A stretch of 64,000 nucleotides of DNA. Source: Staphylotrichum longicolle (lineage: Eukaryota > Ascomycota > Sordariomycetes > Sordariales > Chaetomiaceae). The translations under genes and the position numbers were made by a program. Shown here piece by piece: positions 24,701-36,295 of the stretch (its first letter is position 1; every line of letters begins with the position of its first letter). The notes under the pieces were generated by a model. It did not search any database, had not been told where the DNA came from, and was given only the letters and a program-made list of their open reading frames with translations. Location of the stretch: the NCBI GenBank assembly GCA_019096155.1, contig JAHCVI010000001.1:5828001-5892000 (forward strand), read 5' to 3'.

Positions 24701-25255
24701 GCCAGCCCCACCAGCGCCTCCTCCCTCACCACCTTCTCAAGCCTGGGAATGGGCGCCGGCCGCGCCGTCAACGCCGCCATCGGCGGGTCCGGACAGGGCG
24801 GAGCCCAGCCAGGGCCCGCGGGCGGAGCCGGACGCGGCCTGCGCGGCGTGCTGGACAATATTGTCACGGACGGCATGCGCGTGGCGGCCGAGGTCAGGCG
24901 GCGCATGGAGGAGGCGCAGAGGGAGATGGAGAAGAACGCGGTGCCGGGCCAGCAGCGGAGCGGTGCCGGCAACGAGGAGGAGGACGAGGATGAGGACGAG
25001 GATGTCGTTGGGTTTGAGAGGGCGGCTGGCAGGGCTGGGAAAAGTGCTGCGTATGGCGGGGATGCGGAGCGGAGGAGCGTGAGGAGCTCGGATAGGGACT
25101 TGTTGACCGGCGCGGATGCGGAGGCGAGTGATGGGGCGCTGGCGGGGGCTGGGGAGGATGAGCTTGGCGGGGTTGGTGGGAATGGTGGTGCTGGGCCTGC
25201 GGCGAGTGCTGGAGGCGGGACGGGGAAGGTTGTGGGGGTGGAGTTTGACGGTTAG
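21702..25255 (+). CDS. Rab GTPase-activating protein with GRAM, TBC and EF-hand regions
   Basis: Two exons: 21702-22124 and 22193-25255 (68-nt intron, GTAAGA to TTAG), 1161 residues. The N-terminal GRAM-like region (GKLHISEAFLCFS, FTFPLSSIRRVERL) spans the intron. The TBC domain starts near residue 275 (GLPNRLRGEMWEL). The arginine-finger motif IEKDLNR is near 324 and the glutamine-finger YCQAMN near 363, so both catalytic fingers are present. SLPWFLSLYINSMPL is the usual late TBC helix. An EF-hand-like loop (DDDGDGKVDREG) lies near residue 750, followed by a run of ten Asp near 868 and a Gly/Ala-rich tail. The architecture matches fungal Gyp2/Mdr1-like and animal TBC1D8/9-like Rab-GAPs, which switch off Rab GTPases in endosomal and Golgi traffic. 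The Rab target cannot be told from sequence. Confidence 0.92.
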
Positions 25256-26135
25256 GCGCCGTTGAGCCCTTCGCGTCGCTGGGCAGGGATGATTTGAGGG
25301 GAATGGGGGGACTCTACTCTTTGGGTTTGGCTCTTTTTGGCTGTCTGGGGGACCTTTACTTGGTGGTGGTCAACATGGCTCTGGCGCTGGAAGGAATGGG
25401 CGTGGCTGGAGTCAAGGGGTGAACAGGGTAGCGCGTGTAAGTGGTCTGCAAGCCATCAACCGATGGTGGCGCCTGCTGATGTACGAGCAGCTTAGACTCT
25501 GATATTTCCACATTGAATATATCGTGGCTAGTATGGATGCCGCTCCAAGTCTGCAGGTCTTACCTCACTCGCGTCGTCGCCAACTCACGGCCCTTCCACG
25601 GTGTGTATGGCCACAGGGTTTCGCATTCCCTAGTCACCTTTTCTTCGAGTCCTCGTCTCTCCTGGCATCTGCCAAGGATTGGGTGAACGTCCTCCCCTCA
25701 TTCGTTGCGAGGGAGAGGTTGTCTAGGCCCTCAAGTGAGACCGAGACAGCCAGGAATGCTTGCCAGAAAAGGATCGCGTGGCGTCTTGACTATCATCTTT
25801 TCCTCCCCCTGGCCGTTATGAGCATTCCGGGGCCCTGTTCCTCGGATGTCTTACGTCGCGCCCACGGCTTGAGGGCATCGTGAGGGCGACGCGACCACGT
25901 CCTGACCGGTGGAATCGCGATGTGATTGCGATGCTGCGGTTCCGCGGTCAAATAGCCCGGCTGCCCGTCATGGGAGACACACACCGGCACAGCATCCAGC
26001 AGCGTTGCTTGCGCCGTCTTGCAGTCTTTTTTCTTTTGAGTTTGACTGTTGCCCTCTTTTGCTGACGGCGTTTTTTCTTCTGCCGTCGTCCCCTCTTTAC
26101 CCCTGACCGAAGACCTTCCAGAGGTCGTCGTCACC
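25256..26135. other. intergenic between Rab-GAP and WSC genes
   Basis: No coding sequence recognised. The stretch just before the WSC start codon (26020-26100) is pyrimidine-rich, as in many fungal leaders. Confidence 0.5.
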
Positions 26136-29100
26136 ATGCGACTCCAGGCAGGTCAGGCCCTCGTGGCCGCCACCAGCCTCCTCAGCGTCGCCAATGCCCA
26201 GGGCTTTTTCGGTTCTCTGACGGCCCAGATCGGCGCCTGCGGATCGGACAACTTCATCAACCTCGGCTGCTTCCCCAATTTCATCCTCAACGCGGGCGTG
26301 TACTTCTCCTTCAGCCCGCAAGGGTTCAACCCCTCGGACCCGTCCCGCAGCTTCCCCGGCTTCGACCCGGGCTCGCCCTTCAACAGCACCGTCACGCCCC
26401 TCAACTGCGCGCGCGTCTGCCGCGGCTTCGGCTACAAGTTCGCCGCGCTGCGCGACAACACGTGCACCTGCGGCATCCAGCTGCCCAGCGGCTACGAGCC
26501 GAGCCCCGCGGCGACGTGCAACGTGCCGTGCGGAGGCGACTCGCGGCAGACCTGCGGCGGCGCGTTCGCTGCGCAAATCTACGTCGACCCGACGTTTGCG
26601 GCCAACGGCCTGGTGCCCATCACCAACTCGAACCCGACGATCGCGAACTACTACCGTTATCTGGGCTGCTACAACGCCCCGAACGGGTTCCCGACGCAGG
26701 ACGCCAGGGCGTCGGCGCTGGTGGTGGACATCGATGCTTGTTTCAACCTGTGTGCTGGTCTGGGGTACCCACTGGTTCATGGTGCCCCTGAGGGGTGAGT
26801 TTCTTAGCGTCACAAAAAGGGCGCGCGGATTGTGCTGACTTGCTGGTTGTAGTGGTCAAGTCCGCTGTCTCTGCGGGACGACGTTCGGTCTCGGAGCCTT
26901 CCGTGTCCACGCTGAGCTTCTCGCCACACCGGGGGTCTGCAACACGACGTGTTCTGCCCCGTCAGGGTGAGTGTTGGCCATGTCATGATTTAACTGTGTA
27001 CGCCCCGCTGACAACTTTGGGGGTTCAGTGTCTATGGGGACTGCGATATCTCCTCCCAGCGCTGCTGCGGTGCCAACAACATCTTCCCGGTGTACATCAA
27101 CACCGAGCTCCAGGGTTGCTTTACGCCTCTGATTCCCGGATTCAAGCGTCTTCTCACCGATCTCCTCTTTGAGTGCGACAACATCCCGGCCACCTTGACT
27201 GGCCCGCCCACAGTGTTGGCTCAGCCAGAGTACGACCCGAGTCTGGTGATCCAGGGCTCGGCGGCCCTGATCCGGCGGCCGACCGTACCCGTGCCGGGCG
27301 GTAGGACGTACTATCTCTACGGCTGCTATGGTATTCCCCCGCTGGCAGGACTTGGTGGCGTCTTCAATGCTCTGCTTTCTATCTTGCTGCCGAACATAAG
27401 CCCCGCGACGCTCGATAGCTGCGCTGCCGAGTGCGATTCTCGGGGGTTCAATGCCTTTGGCATGGTTAATGGCCAGTAAGTCGCAGATGACCGTTGTCTG
27501 CGTGTATGCTGTTCTTTGCTGACCGCGGGACTAGCGACTGCTACTGCGCCCCGGGAATCCTCCTTGGTCTCACTGTCGACGCCATGGGCACTTGCAGAGT
27601 TGCTTGCGATGATGCTGACAACATCTCGTGCGGCGGTGTCAACACTCCTATCGTCTATAGTGCCGGCATCGGAGGCATTTTCCCGGAGTTGGCTGCTCGG
27701 CTTGCTGTGCCGCTGCCATTGTATGAGTGCGATGCTAAGAGTAAGTTTGACTTCTGGTAACTTTAAGACTGTCCAGCTTCAAGGGTCACTCGAGATGTGA
27801 CCAGCTGAGACTCACTCCTGGGGCGGATCTTGACGTCCCTCTTACCCCTTTTTATATGCCACGGTCTCTTATTATGCATCTCTCACTCTAACCATGTGTG
27901 TAGCGACGTCAACCAAGACAACTACCACGACCACGACGACGCGTACAACTACGACCAGTACTACGACCAGCACGTCCACAACGCGCACCACAACTACTGA
28001 CAGCTCCACCACGAGCACGACTACCACTACGACTACCACGTCCACGTCTACAACCAGCACGACGACGACAGGCACTGAGACTACAAGCACAACTACGACC
28101 GGCACCGAGACCACTAGCACCACGACTACTGGTACTGAGACTACCAGCACGACCACGACAACGACCGAGACATCAACGACCAGCACCACAACCACGGGCA
28201 CGTCCACGACAAGCACGACAACCACTGGCACTGAGACAACGAGCACTACTACCACTGGTACTGAGACGACAAGCACGACGACCACCGGTACCGAGACCAC
28301 AAGCACAACCACCACTGGCACCGAGACGACGAGTACAACCACCACTGGCACTGAGACTACAAGCACAACCACCACTGGTACGGAGACGACAAGCACTACT
28401 TCGACCACAACAACTACGACAACGACAAGTACGACAACTACCGGCACCGAGACGTCGAGCACCACGACGACAACTACGACCAGCACGACAACTACCGGCA
28501 CCGAGACTACAAGCACGACCACAACGACCAGTACCACAACCACCGGAACCGAGACAACGAGCACGACAACGACTGATATATCTACTACTAGCACAACAAC
28601 GGTAAGTCGATTCTGAGCGGGCTACTTATTTGCTGGCTGTCTTCGGGGCATGATTGCCCCTGACACAGGGTGAACAAGACAGGAATGACTAACACTCCTT
28701 GGTAGACCACGACCACCAGTTCGACAAGCACAGATATATCAACGACGAGCACCACAACCACCGGGACCGAGACAACAAGCACGACGACCACCGGCACCGA
28801 GACAACGAGCACGACCACCACAGGGACCGAGACCACCAGCACCACAACCACAGACATCTCAACGACCAGCTCCACAACCAGCACCACCACGACGACCACC
28901 TCGACATCCACCTCCCTCACCACCACCACGTCGACCACCAGCACAACCAAGACCCGCACCCGCGTCCGCCTCACGCGCACCACGTCGACAACCACGACGG
29001 GCACCACCAAGACAACCAGCACCTCCACCACCACACCCACGACAACCACCAGCTCCACCACCACCGACGACGACACCACCACGCGCACCTTCACCACCGA

Positions 29101-29473
29101 CACCACCACCACCGCACGCGCACCAAGACGCGGACCACAACCACCTACACGACCAAGACGACGGGCCACCCCTGGCCCGGGCCGTGGCCGCCGTACCACC
29201 CCCATCCTCCTTACCCTCCCCACCGCCCAAGCCTCCCCATCCTCCTTACCCCCACCCGCCCAAGCCTCCCATCCTCCCCACCCGGGCCACGGCGGCGGCG
29301 GCGGTGAGGAAGGGCCAGGCGGTGGCGGTGGCGGCGGTAACGAGCCGTGGACGGGCGGTGGTTGGGACGGTCCTTCTCATGGCGGCAGCAGTGGCGGTCA
29401 CGGGCCGGGTGGTGGCGGTTGGCGGCTGGGACAGGGACGGGGATGGGGATGGGCGTGGGGAGTATTTTGGTGA
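26136..29473 (+). CDS. secreted WSC-domain protein with Thr-rich mucin-like stalk
   Basis: Six exons: 26136-26794, 26853-26966, 27029-27475, 27535-27740, 27904-28601 and 28706-29473; every junction is in frame and the model gives 963 residues. A signal peptide (MRLQAGQALVAATSLLSVANA) is followed by three cysteine-rich WSC-type modules: one with CARVCRGFGYKFAAL and CTCGIQLP, one with YLGCYNAPNGFP and CLCGTTFG, one with YYLYGCYGIPP and HDCYCAPGI. Exon 5 is almost entirely Thr/Ser, with a repeated ten-residue unit TTTTGTETTS (28060-28600, again 28740-28860), which suggests heavy O-mannosylation. WSC domains bind cell-wall glucan or act in stress sensing. No clear membrane segment or GPI signal is seen, so secreted or wall-bound is inferred. 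The C-terminal part after about 29105 is doubtful because composition typical of the family moves between frames. Confidence 0.85.
28060..28600 (+). repeat. coding minisatellite, 30-nt unit (TTTTGTETTS)
   Basis: Tandem, degenerate 30-base units each encoding ten residues of the Thr-rich stalk. Third positions vary freely while the peptide is kept, which points to selection on the protein. The minus strand is open throughout as a Val/Leu-rich shadow. Confidence 0.85.
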
Positions 29474-29969
29474 TGATGGTGGGAATGGGGTGGGAGGGTG
29501 AAGGAGAGGGGCAGTGGGAAGGGGTGCAGAGAAGGGGTGATGATGGGGAGGGGAAGCGAAGGGTGGAGGATTAGATGAATGGGGTTGTTCTGTTCTCTGA
29601 TTTGGGTTGATGGAAAGTTATGCAAGATGGGGGGGGAAGCTGTGTTGTTGGGTCTGATTTGAAGAAAGTGGTGTGGTTCGTTGGGAGGGAGAAGGGAAAG
29701 GGGGAGAAAGGGGTTGGACGGGGTTAGGGTGGAGGAATAAGGGGTGTCGCTCAGGCTTTCGGGGGGGTGTCGCTTGCTTTAGCTGAGACGTAATCGATGA
29801 TATGTAGTTGATCTTTGCGTAACTTGTTCAACGCCCATTGTGACACTACATCGGCACTACATGACCTGTCCGTCACACACCCTCTACTCGCTGCACGACG
29901 ACATAACATTGCCCCTCCACATCAGGCCTAGGACATCACCATGATAGATATTATACCCAGTTGTGTTTG
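29474..29969. other. convergent intergenic region
   Basis: G-rich sequence (29480-29770) between the 3' ends of the WSC gene (+) and the FAD oxidoreductase (-). No gene seen. Confidence 0.5.
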
Positions 29970-31771
29970 CTAATAGAAACCCAAAATTTCTCCGATGACG
30001 TTCCGGTAAATACCTTGGGGATCGAACCTCTCCCGGACGGCCTTGAAACGCCGCAGGTGCTGGACTTGGTTAGAAACCGAACTGCCTTTCAAACTATCAA
30101 GGGCACTTACATCGGGATCCAGGTTCTTGGCAGATCTGTCAAAGACCTCGCGCGTGTTCTTGGTCCAGTGCGGGCGGCACGGGAATTCGTCGATGAGCGT
30201 GTTGGCGACTTTGTGATCTTTGAGACAAACGTCAATACAACAGCCCCTTTGTGTTGAATGTCAAGCCACCTACAGAATTGCTCGTTGAACCGCTTGTGGT
30301 CACCAACGGTAGGCCGGAACGAGGGGAAGTCAAACATGATGGCCCCCTTGCTCCAGTCGGCGCCGTCGGCCGTGTTGTAAGTGACTTGGCCGAGGAAATC
30401 GAAATACGCCTTGCCGACTGCCATCTCATCAGCATCTTGCCTCACACCACCCGGCTAGGGTTCACCTACATTTAATGTTTATACCACTCCGGTACGTCGA
30501 CGTCATGACAATGCCCTTCTTGAGCTCGGCATCAAAGAGCTGCCGCACGCGCTTCAGCATCTTGTTCGCCATGGTGACGGGAAACGCCAGCTCCAGCGTG
30601 TACCCGGCCAGGCCGTACTCCCACTCGGCTTTCTGGTCTGGGTAAAGACCGCCAATGAGGACGTCGTAGTTCCAGCCGTAGACGGGCCACTCCTTGATCT
30701 CCTTGTTGGTCGTCTTCTCGCGGAAGTTGGGCTTGCTCCACAACCCAAAAAAGATCTCCTCGGCGAGCATGTTGGACGTGGGGAGATACTTGCCGCTGTC
30801 GAGCATCGTACGGGCGGCAATGGCCTCCAACTCGGTAACGGAAAACGTGTTTTGGAAGCCTTCTTGGGCGGTTGAGTTGGCAGGGACAGTGTCGTAGTAG
30901 CGGTGGTGGAACTTGCGCTTGTATGGCCACCACTGGGGAGGTGTTAGTGTCCCGAGCTCCTCTCGTTCACGGGACTGTTACTCGCCCAGAAATTGGCAGT
31001 CGCATATGGCGCGATCATGCCGTAAATGTCCCCGTCGAGAACATCCTTCTCATCCAACCTGAAGGCACGTCAGCCCCTGTCACCCACTTACACGGCCTTC
31101 CCGAGAACCCTCACTCACGTAGCCTGCTTCGCATACACCTTGGTGTCCGGGTACACCCGCAACTTGATCCTCGCAATGATGCCCAGCAACCCCAACGAAG
31201 TCGACGCCGCCAACCACTCATCGTTCCCTTCGTCCCTGACCACCCTCCTCACCTCCCCGCGCCCATCAATGATGTCCATGGCCAGCACCCCCGCCGCCAC
31301 CATACTGTCCTCCCTCAGCGACGACCTGTGCGCCCCCATCGCGACGCTCCCGCCAAAGCTGATGTTCCAGTTCGTCAGCGTGTACCCGACCGACGCGCCC
31401 CGCGCGTGCAGGTACCCGGCCAGCTGGAAGAAGGTCACCCCGGCCTCCACCCAGACGGAGCCGCTGTCCGCCCCCGCGGGCAGGTCCAGGTCCGAGATGC
31501 GCGCGACGTTCTCGGTGCGGACGAGGACGGTCCAGTCGTCGCTGCACTGCGTGTCGTACCACATGTGCCCCTTGCCGGCGGCCCGCACGCGCGAGCCGGA
31601 CTGGGCGGCCGCCCTGACGACCGCGGCCATGTCGTCGACGCTGGTGGCGTCGTGGACGCGCGAGACATTGTAGCACGAGGGGAAGCCCGGGCCGTCGAAG
31701 GTGTTGTACTCGAAGGCGGAGGACGCTGTGGTTGCTAGCAGAGTGGCGACGAGGAGGGATATCGGGGCCAT
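29970..31771 (-). CDS. secreted FAD-linked oxidoreductase (VAO/PCMH family)
   Basis: Six exons: 31771-31119, 31058-30986, 30932-30470, 30417-30274, 30217-30111 and 30059-29970, giving 509 residues. A signal peptide (MAPISLLVATLLATTASSA) precedes the FAD-binding PCMH domain. AAGKGHMWYDT near residue 65 places a His where covalent-flavin enzymes often carry it. Other domain segments are SVWVEAGVTFFQLAGYLH, NISFGGSVAMGAHRSS and GNDEWLAASTSLGLLG. The C-terminal half (IAPYATANFWWWPYKRKFHHRYYD, GQVTYNTADGADWSKGAIMFDF, RERFDPQGIYRN) is like sugar-lactone/alcohol oxidases with an ALO-type C-terminus. Substrate unknown. The second intron (30985-30933) appears to start with GC (TGG/GCGAGT); the only nearby GT donor would break the frame. 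Translation could begin at an upstream in-frame codon, but the signal peptide supports the ATG at 31771. Confidence 0.85.
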
Positions 31772-32901
31772 CTTTGCGGAGGAAGGGGCCTCAGTGGGGA
31801 TGAATGGGTCGGATGGAGGGGAACAGTAGAGAGACAAGACGGGTGCTGAGCTTTCAGGGGGCTTGAAGGTAGGATATACCCTAGAGCCCCGGGGAGATGA
31901 TCCTCGCGGGTGTGTCCTCTACCTTTCGAATCTTCAAGGTCCAATTGCTGGCGTCATGGTAACCGCGGCTTCAGCCCCAGTCAGGGCTCACGGTGGCACA
32001 TGTGATACTAGACATGGCCATTGGACGTTGCACCCTGTGTGAGGGGGGCATGTGTAAGTCGGCAAGGTTTGGAGAGGGTGTGTGTGTGTGCGTGTGTGTG
32101 TGCGAAGTCCCTCGTGGCATGTAAATCCTACCCAGAGACCGTCAATGACGGAGAAGGCAGCTGAGTCCGTTTGTTGTGCTATTTGCCGTGCTGCTTGCAA
32201 CGGTGTTGAGGGGTGATCAGTGGTGCCAAGTCGGGCGGTTGTCCTCAAGGGGGAAATTGATATCTAGGCGATGTCACTTCCCCGCAAATCAGATGCTGCG
32301 TCCTCCACGTTTGTCAGAAACGCGGGGAAATGCGAGGACGAGATGCAGCCGTTCCTGAGGCTTACTCAAGGGGGCGACGACTGGTTGCCAAGTTGGATCA
32401 AGAGTTGGCCAAGCGCCAATCATGACTGGGGAAACCCATCCTTTCGGTCACAGGAGAGACGAGGTGACGATGAGCAACAGGACAATTCAACGATAAAGTG
32501 AAGACTCGTCCAGCCTTTGGTGATGATCATTTTCCTGTGCTGCTTTGAATCCTGCACTCAGGGGCTGGGAAAGGAGATATGGAGGTTAGGGTTTTGTAAA
32601 TCCTGGGATTAACCCCTGAGATTGTGCAGAGGTAACAGTTCGAGCGCCACGTCGTAGTTCCTGGACTTGTCTCGTCTTCAACAATCCTTCATTGTCTTCT
32701 AACTGCTTATTGCTTCTGTCTGCCGTCAGCTTCTTTCTTTTGTACTTGCCTCTCTACCCTCCGACTCTCTCTCTCTGTTTGGGTTCAAGTGAACGAGATG
32801 CACCAAACGACCTCCTTTACGTGTCATTCTTTGAAACATGATGTAGATTTGTCTTGCGGTCTCTTCCAGTTCGTCACCTCAACACTAACCAAATCAATAC
32901 A
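31772..32901. other. intergenic upstream of the FAD oxidoreductase
   Basis: No gene recognised. Contains a (GT)n/GCGT microsatellite at 32078-32104 and GGTTAGGG near 32585. Holds the oxidoreductase promoter and the HET gene 3' UTR (both minus strand). Confidence 0.5.
32078..32104 (+). repeat. (GT)n microsatellite
   Basis: Dinucleotide run interrupted twice by C, in non-coding sequence. Confidence 0.8.
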
Positions 32902-35220
32902 TCACACTATGGTGATTATCGTCTTGACTAACATTAACGGATCACTTGCAAGGTCATTGTGCCGCGTGACCTCGTCAATGTCACCTTCCTCGTGTGGGCG
33001 GGGATATCCAACTATTGAGAACATCCCGCGGCCCCTTACAACGTTGAGGATCGACTTCTCAAGTATGACTCCATCAACGAAGCCAACTCTGGTATACTTC
33101 GTGTCGTTGCCCAGTCGCTGCAGCAGAAGCCCAAACCGGTGCTCAACAAAGCCTTCCTCGAGGACGTGAGGAAGCCGGGTAAGGAACACGACAAACAACT
33201 CGGCGGGGTTGCCAGCCGTTTCTGGGTCGTCAAAGCAACCCTCGATCCAGATATTTCCAGACTTCGTCTTCATCTCGATCACGACATCAGTGGTCTCTGA
33301 GCGGACCGGTGCTTGCCCAAACAGAGAATGTAGCATGGGAGCCGCGGACTGCCTCTGTCGAGAGGACAAGACTGGCAAAACCGGCGCTTGTAGCACCAGA
33401 GCACCGCCTTGAAGCCTCCCGTACTCGTCGTGGTCCTGCTTCACCATCTCATGGCCCACATAATCCGCCAGGCGCTCAAAGTCAGCCATCGCTGCCTTCC
33501 AATGCGCTCGTTGTGTGTACCAAGAGTAGATGGGGAACTTCACAGGACCGACGACTGACGCCCAAGACCATGACGGCGCCACGTATTCGGGTGTTTTGGT
33601 GAGTGCCTGGCCACCCCGAGCCTTGCACCAGAGCAGGCCCTCCAGCAACCCAGCCTTCCACAACCCAGCGAGGTAGACACCTTTCGTCTCCCGAGCAACA
33701 GCTTGTGCAAGGCCCGACAGGGCAGGCAGCCGGTCCGTGTGTTTGGTGATGCTCCGCGCCGTGTAGTCTTCGATCATGCGGTGCCAGCCCACCCAGTTGA
33801 CATTCTGCTCTTGTTCCCTCCATGGGTCACGGTTCGGTCGGGCAAAGACAGAGTTGAGGAGATTTGCTGTACAATACAGGCGCTTGAGGAGACCGCCAGA
33901 CTGCATGACAGCATCGCCGTCCTCGCTGGCCCGCATCCGCTCGCACTCCCAATAGATTTGATGAGTTCCATACTGCAACGCACGCCTCGGCAACGAACGC
34001 TCTTGAAGACACCATGCCCGCGAGCTGATCGGCTCTCCGGCCAGGTTGTCCAGCCCAGCCGGGTCTGACCAGCGCCGCTCCGCCGGCAGGAGCAGCTGGA
34101 GGTAGAGTTGCGGTTGAGCCGGTGACGGCAGCGGCAGTCGCACCGTGTCCGGGCTGTCCCGCGGGCAGAGGAAGCCGGTCGCATCTGCGTCGCTGTTTGC
34201 CGCATTCAGAACAAGATGGGCGTTGCGGTAGACGCTGGCCATCAAGGCAGCCTCGCGCGCCCAGTCCTCGGCGTCGTCTTGGATGATGCACAGGCTGTCG
34301 ATCCAGAGGTACCGCAGACCCAGGCGTTCTGTCAGGGTCACCGAATCTCGAAATGTCTGAGGCAGAGCCGTGACGTCGATGCCGTCCATCCGTAGAGGCA
34401 GTGTCTGGTGCGTGGTCGTAAAGGGAGTCCCCCCTTGACCCCAACAGTGGCTGAGGGCGACGTAGCGACTATCCCCGAGTGGCATGAGCGCGAGTGACTC
34501 TCGAAGACGGAGATAGATTTTGTCAGAACCCGGCACAACCTCGAGCAGTCGCGTTGGCAGCCACCCATCCGACACAGCTGGAGGGCTGCAGGCTGATCCG
34601 TGGCTCTCCGCGCAAGCCTCCAACCAGTCTCGAGCGACAGCCAAGCTATCCCATGACAGAGGATCTGGATTGACAAGAACGTCTGTATGGTAACAGACCT
34701 TGGTCTGTACGGCGTCCACCGCCTTTGGAGCAAGGGGGCCTTGGCTCTCCCGAACGATGCGCAGTTCGGCCGTGACAGGATCGAGCACATCAAAAGACGC
34801 CCGAGTTGCCGGGCCACACTCGACCTGCAGGAAGAGACTGAACTTGTTCTTCCGCCCATCGTCCACGCTCCGGGCGCGCTTGATAACCTCGAGCGTGATC
34901 CCAGGCGCATCTCGGTATGCCGCGATCTGGTGGACTGGATCCTTCAGACCCGGAGGAGGGTCGTCCGGGTCAAACATGGCGTCCCGCACAGCCTGCTCAA
35001 CCACCACCTCGCGACTCAACCCCCAGCCCTTCATGAGAGCAGCGCAAAGCGAGCACGAGGACGAGGACGCCGACGACTCGACCTCGGCCATTGTCCCGTG
35101 CCATGGTGACTCGACACGCACCGAATCCCGAGCAGCGTCGGGCCCGTCTAGGGATAAGAGGCGTTCAACTGCGCCTTGGATGTCGATCTTTGAACAAAGC
35201 CTGCAGAGAAGTCCTTCCAT
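32902..35220 (-). CDS. HET (heterokaryon incompatibility) domain protein
   Basis: Single uninterrupted exon, 772 residues. The start is the ATG at 35220 (AAAAATGG context); the frame extends only four codons further up without an ATG. HET domain motifs are in the usual order and spacing: YVALSHCWG near residue 250, LRYLWIDSLCIIQDD near 300, then EAALMASVYRNAHLVLNA, and SRAWCLQER near 404. A Cys-containing N-terminal segment (LLCRLCSKID, CSLCAAL) resembles those of many stand-alone HET proteins, and SWSWASV near residue 555 is the common post-HET motif. HET domains act in non-self recognition and trigger cell death when partnered with STAND or other incompatibility proteins. No such partner gene is seen nearby, and the partner is unknown. 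Confidence 0.92.
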   Translation of the reverse strand: MEGLLCRLCSKIDIQGAVERLLSLDGPDAARDSVRVESPWHGTMAEVESSASSSSCSLCAALMKGWGLSREVVVEQAVRDAMFDPDDPPPGLKDPVHQIAAYRDAPGITLEVIKRARSVDDGRKNKFSLFLQVECGPATRASFDVLDPVTAELRIVRESQGPLAPKAVDAVQTKVCYHTDVLVNPDPLSWDSLAVARDWLEACAESHGSACSPPAVSDGWLPTRLLEVVPGSDKIYLRLRESLALMPLGDSRYVALSHCWGQGGTPFTTTHQTLPLRMDGIDVTALPQTFRDSVTLTERLGLRYLWIDSLCIIQDDAEDWAREAALMASVYRNAHLVLNAANSDADATGFLCPRDSPDTVRLPLPSPAQPQLYLQLLLPAERRWSDPAGLDNLAGEPISSRAWCLQERSLPRRALQYGTHQIYWECERMRASEDGDAVMQSGGLLKRLYCTANLLNSVFARPNRDPWREQEQNVNWVGWHRMIEDYTARSITKHTDRLPALSGLAQAVARETKGVYLAGLWKAGLLEGLLWCKARGGQALTKTPEYVAPSWSWASVVGPVKFPIYSWYTQRAHWKAAMADFERLADYVGHEMVKQDHDEYGRLQGGALVLQAPVLPVLSSRQRQSAAPMLHSLFGQAPVRSETTDVVIEMKTKSGNIWIEGCFDDPETAGNPAELFVVFLTRLPHVLEEGFVEHRFGLLLQRLGNDTKYTRVGFVDGVILEKSILNVVRGRGMFSIVGYPRPHEEGDIDEVTRHNDLASDPLMLVKTIITIV

Positions 35221-36295
35221 TTTTGCTCTCAAAGTTTGTAGTCCCTAAAAAAGTAAGGAAAAAATGTAGGCGGTTTCGGATGAAGTGGTTGGGCTCAGTA
35301 AGCCGCCGTGAGGCTGGGATCAAAGGGAGAGGAAATAGAGAGGGTTAGGGTCTACCCCTGAATGCCCAGCATTCCTCAATCAACACTGAGCAGACCAGCG
35401 AGCATATTGGTAAACTGTCAAGTGCCACGAGTTCATTGGATTGCTCCAACAAAGCCCTACACGTCACATCACAACCGCTCAACATCCCAAAAACGACAAC
35501 CACGCAAATGTATCAACAAGATCCTCATGCCATGCCATCGCCAACACGCAGACACAAGAAAGTCACCCTCATCCATCCACCACCTCAGACGACGACATAC
35601 ATACTCTACCTCAACACACCACATGTTGAATGATGCCCGGCCGCCATGCTATGCCCAAGCCAAACCCCTCAAGCAAAATCACTCAGTAACCACCCAAGAA
35701 ACGCCCGCTTCCCAATCGCTCCCATTCATACATGTCATGCTTTGCTCAATAATGCGTTATAACAACAAGACCCCAAGAACTAGAGCAAGTAGGTAAAGTT
35801 TCGCAAACTGCTTGCGTTGCTGCCTCGTGACATCGCTCATCCCCATCCATGAAGAACCAGAAAACAAGCAGTCCCAACAACAACTAACTACCCAGCCGAT
35901 GGCATGACATGCTGTTGCTATGCTATACATATGAGAGAGACCCCACCCTGCACTGCTGACCCTTTGAAAGCGACCGGATGGTATCATGATGATGATGACG
36001 ATGATGATGATGATGATGATGATGAACCCTTGCAACACCAAAACACAAAACCCAAGCATAACACCACACCACCTGCACCCCCATTGCGAGAGACAGGAGG
36101 AGGAAGAAGAAGAAGAAGAAACAGGAAGAACGAACAAACGCACAACGCTGGGTATCCATCCTTATGCTGCCCTATGCCCCGCCAACCCCAGCCCAGACGC
36201 AACACATCGCCCATCCTGATGATGATACTAGAAAGACACAAAGGGAAAATCGACAAAAGAAACCCCCCATATCCAGCGCCCCCATTTCTTTCTCC
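35221..36295. other. intergenic with simple repeats
   Basis: C/A-rich sequence from 35370 to 36240 with a (GAT)n run at 35986-36025 and a GAA/GGA run near 36100-36125. No coding signal. Contains the HET promoter and the Med12 3' UTR. Confidence 0.5.
35986..36025 (+). repeat. (GAT)n microsatellite
   Basis: About thirteen trinucleotide units with one interruption (GAC), non-coding. Confidence 0.85.

Noticed and set aside
18012..25255. Possible functional cluster of PKA, 5-phosphatase and Rab-GAP
   Set aside because: Genes lie on both strands with separate promoters and are general housekeeping signalling genes; adjacency alone does not support a cluster.
27872..28594. Val/Leu-rich 240-codon minus frame, looks like a membrane protein
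   Set aside because: It is the reverse complement of the Thr-rich repeat; hydrophobicity is a codon artefact.
28699..29307. His/Asp-rich 202-codon + frame after the WSC repeat
   Set aside because: Frame-shifted reading of the Thr repeat; the spliced WSC exon uses the other frame. Only its end (TYTTKTTG) may be real, noted as a finding.
30061..30130. GGTTCGATCC-like string resembling a tRNA B box near the FAD gene 3' end
   Set aside because: It is part of the coding sequence RERFDPQG and no cloverleaf can be drawn around it.
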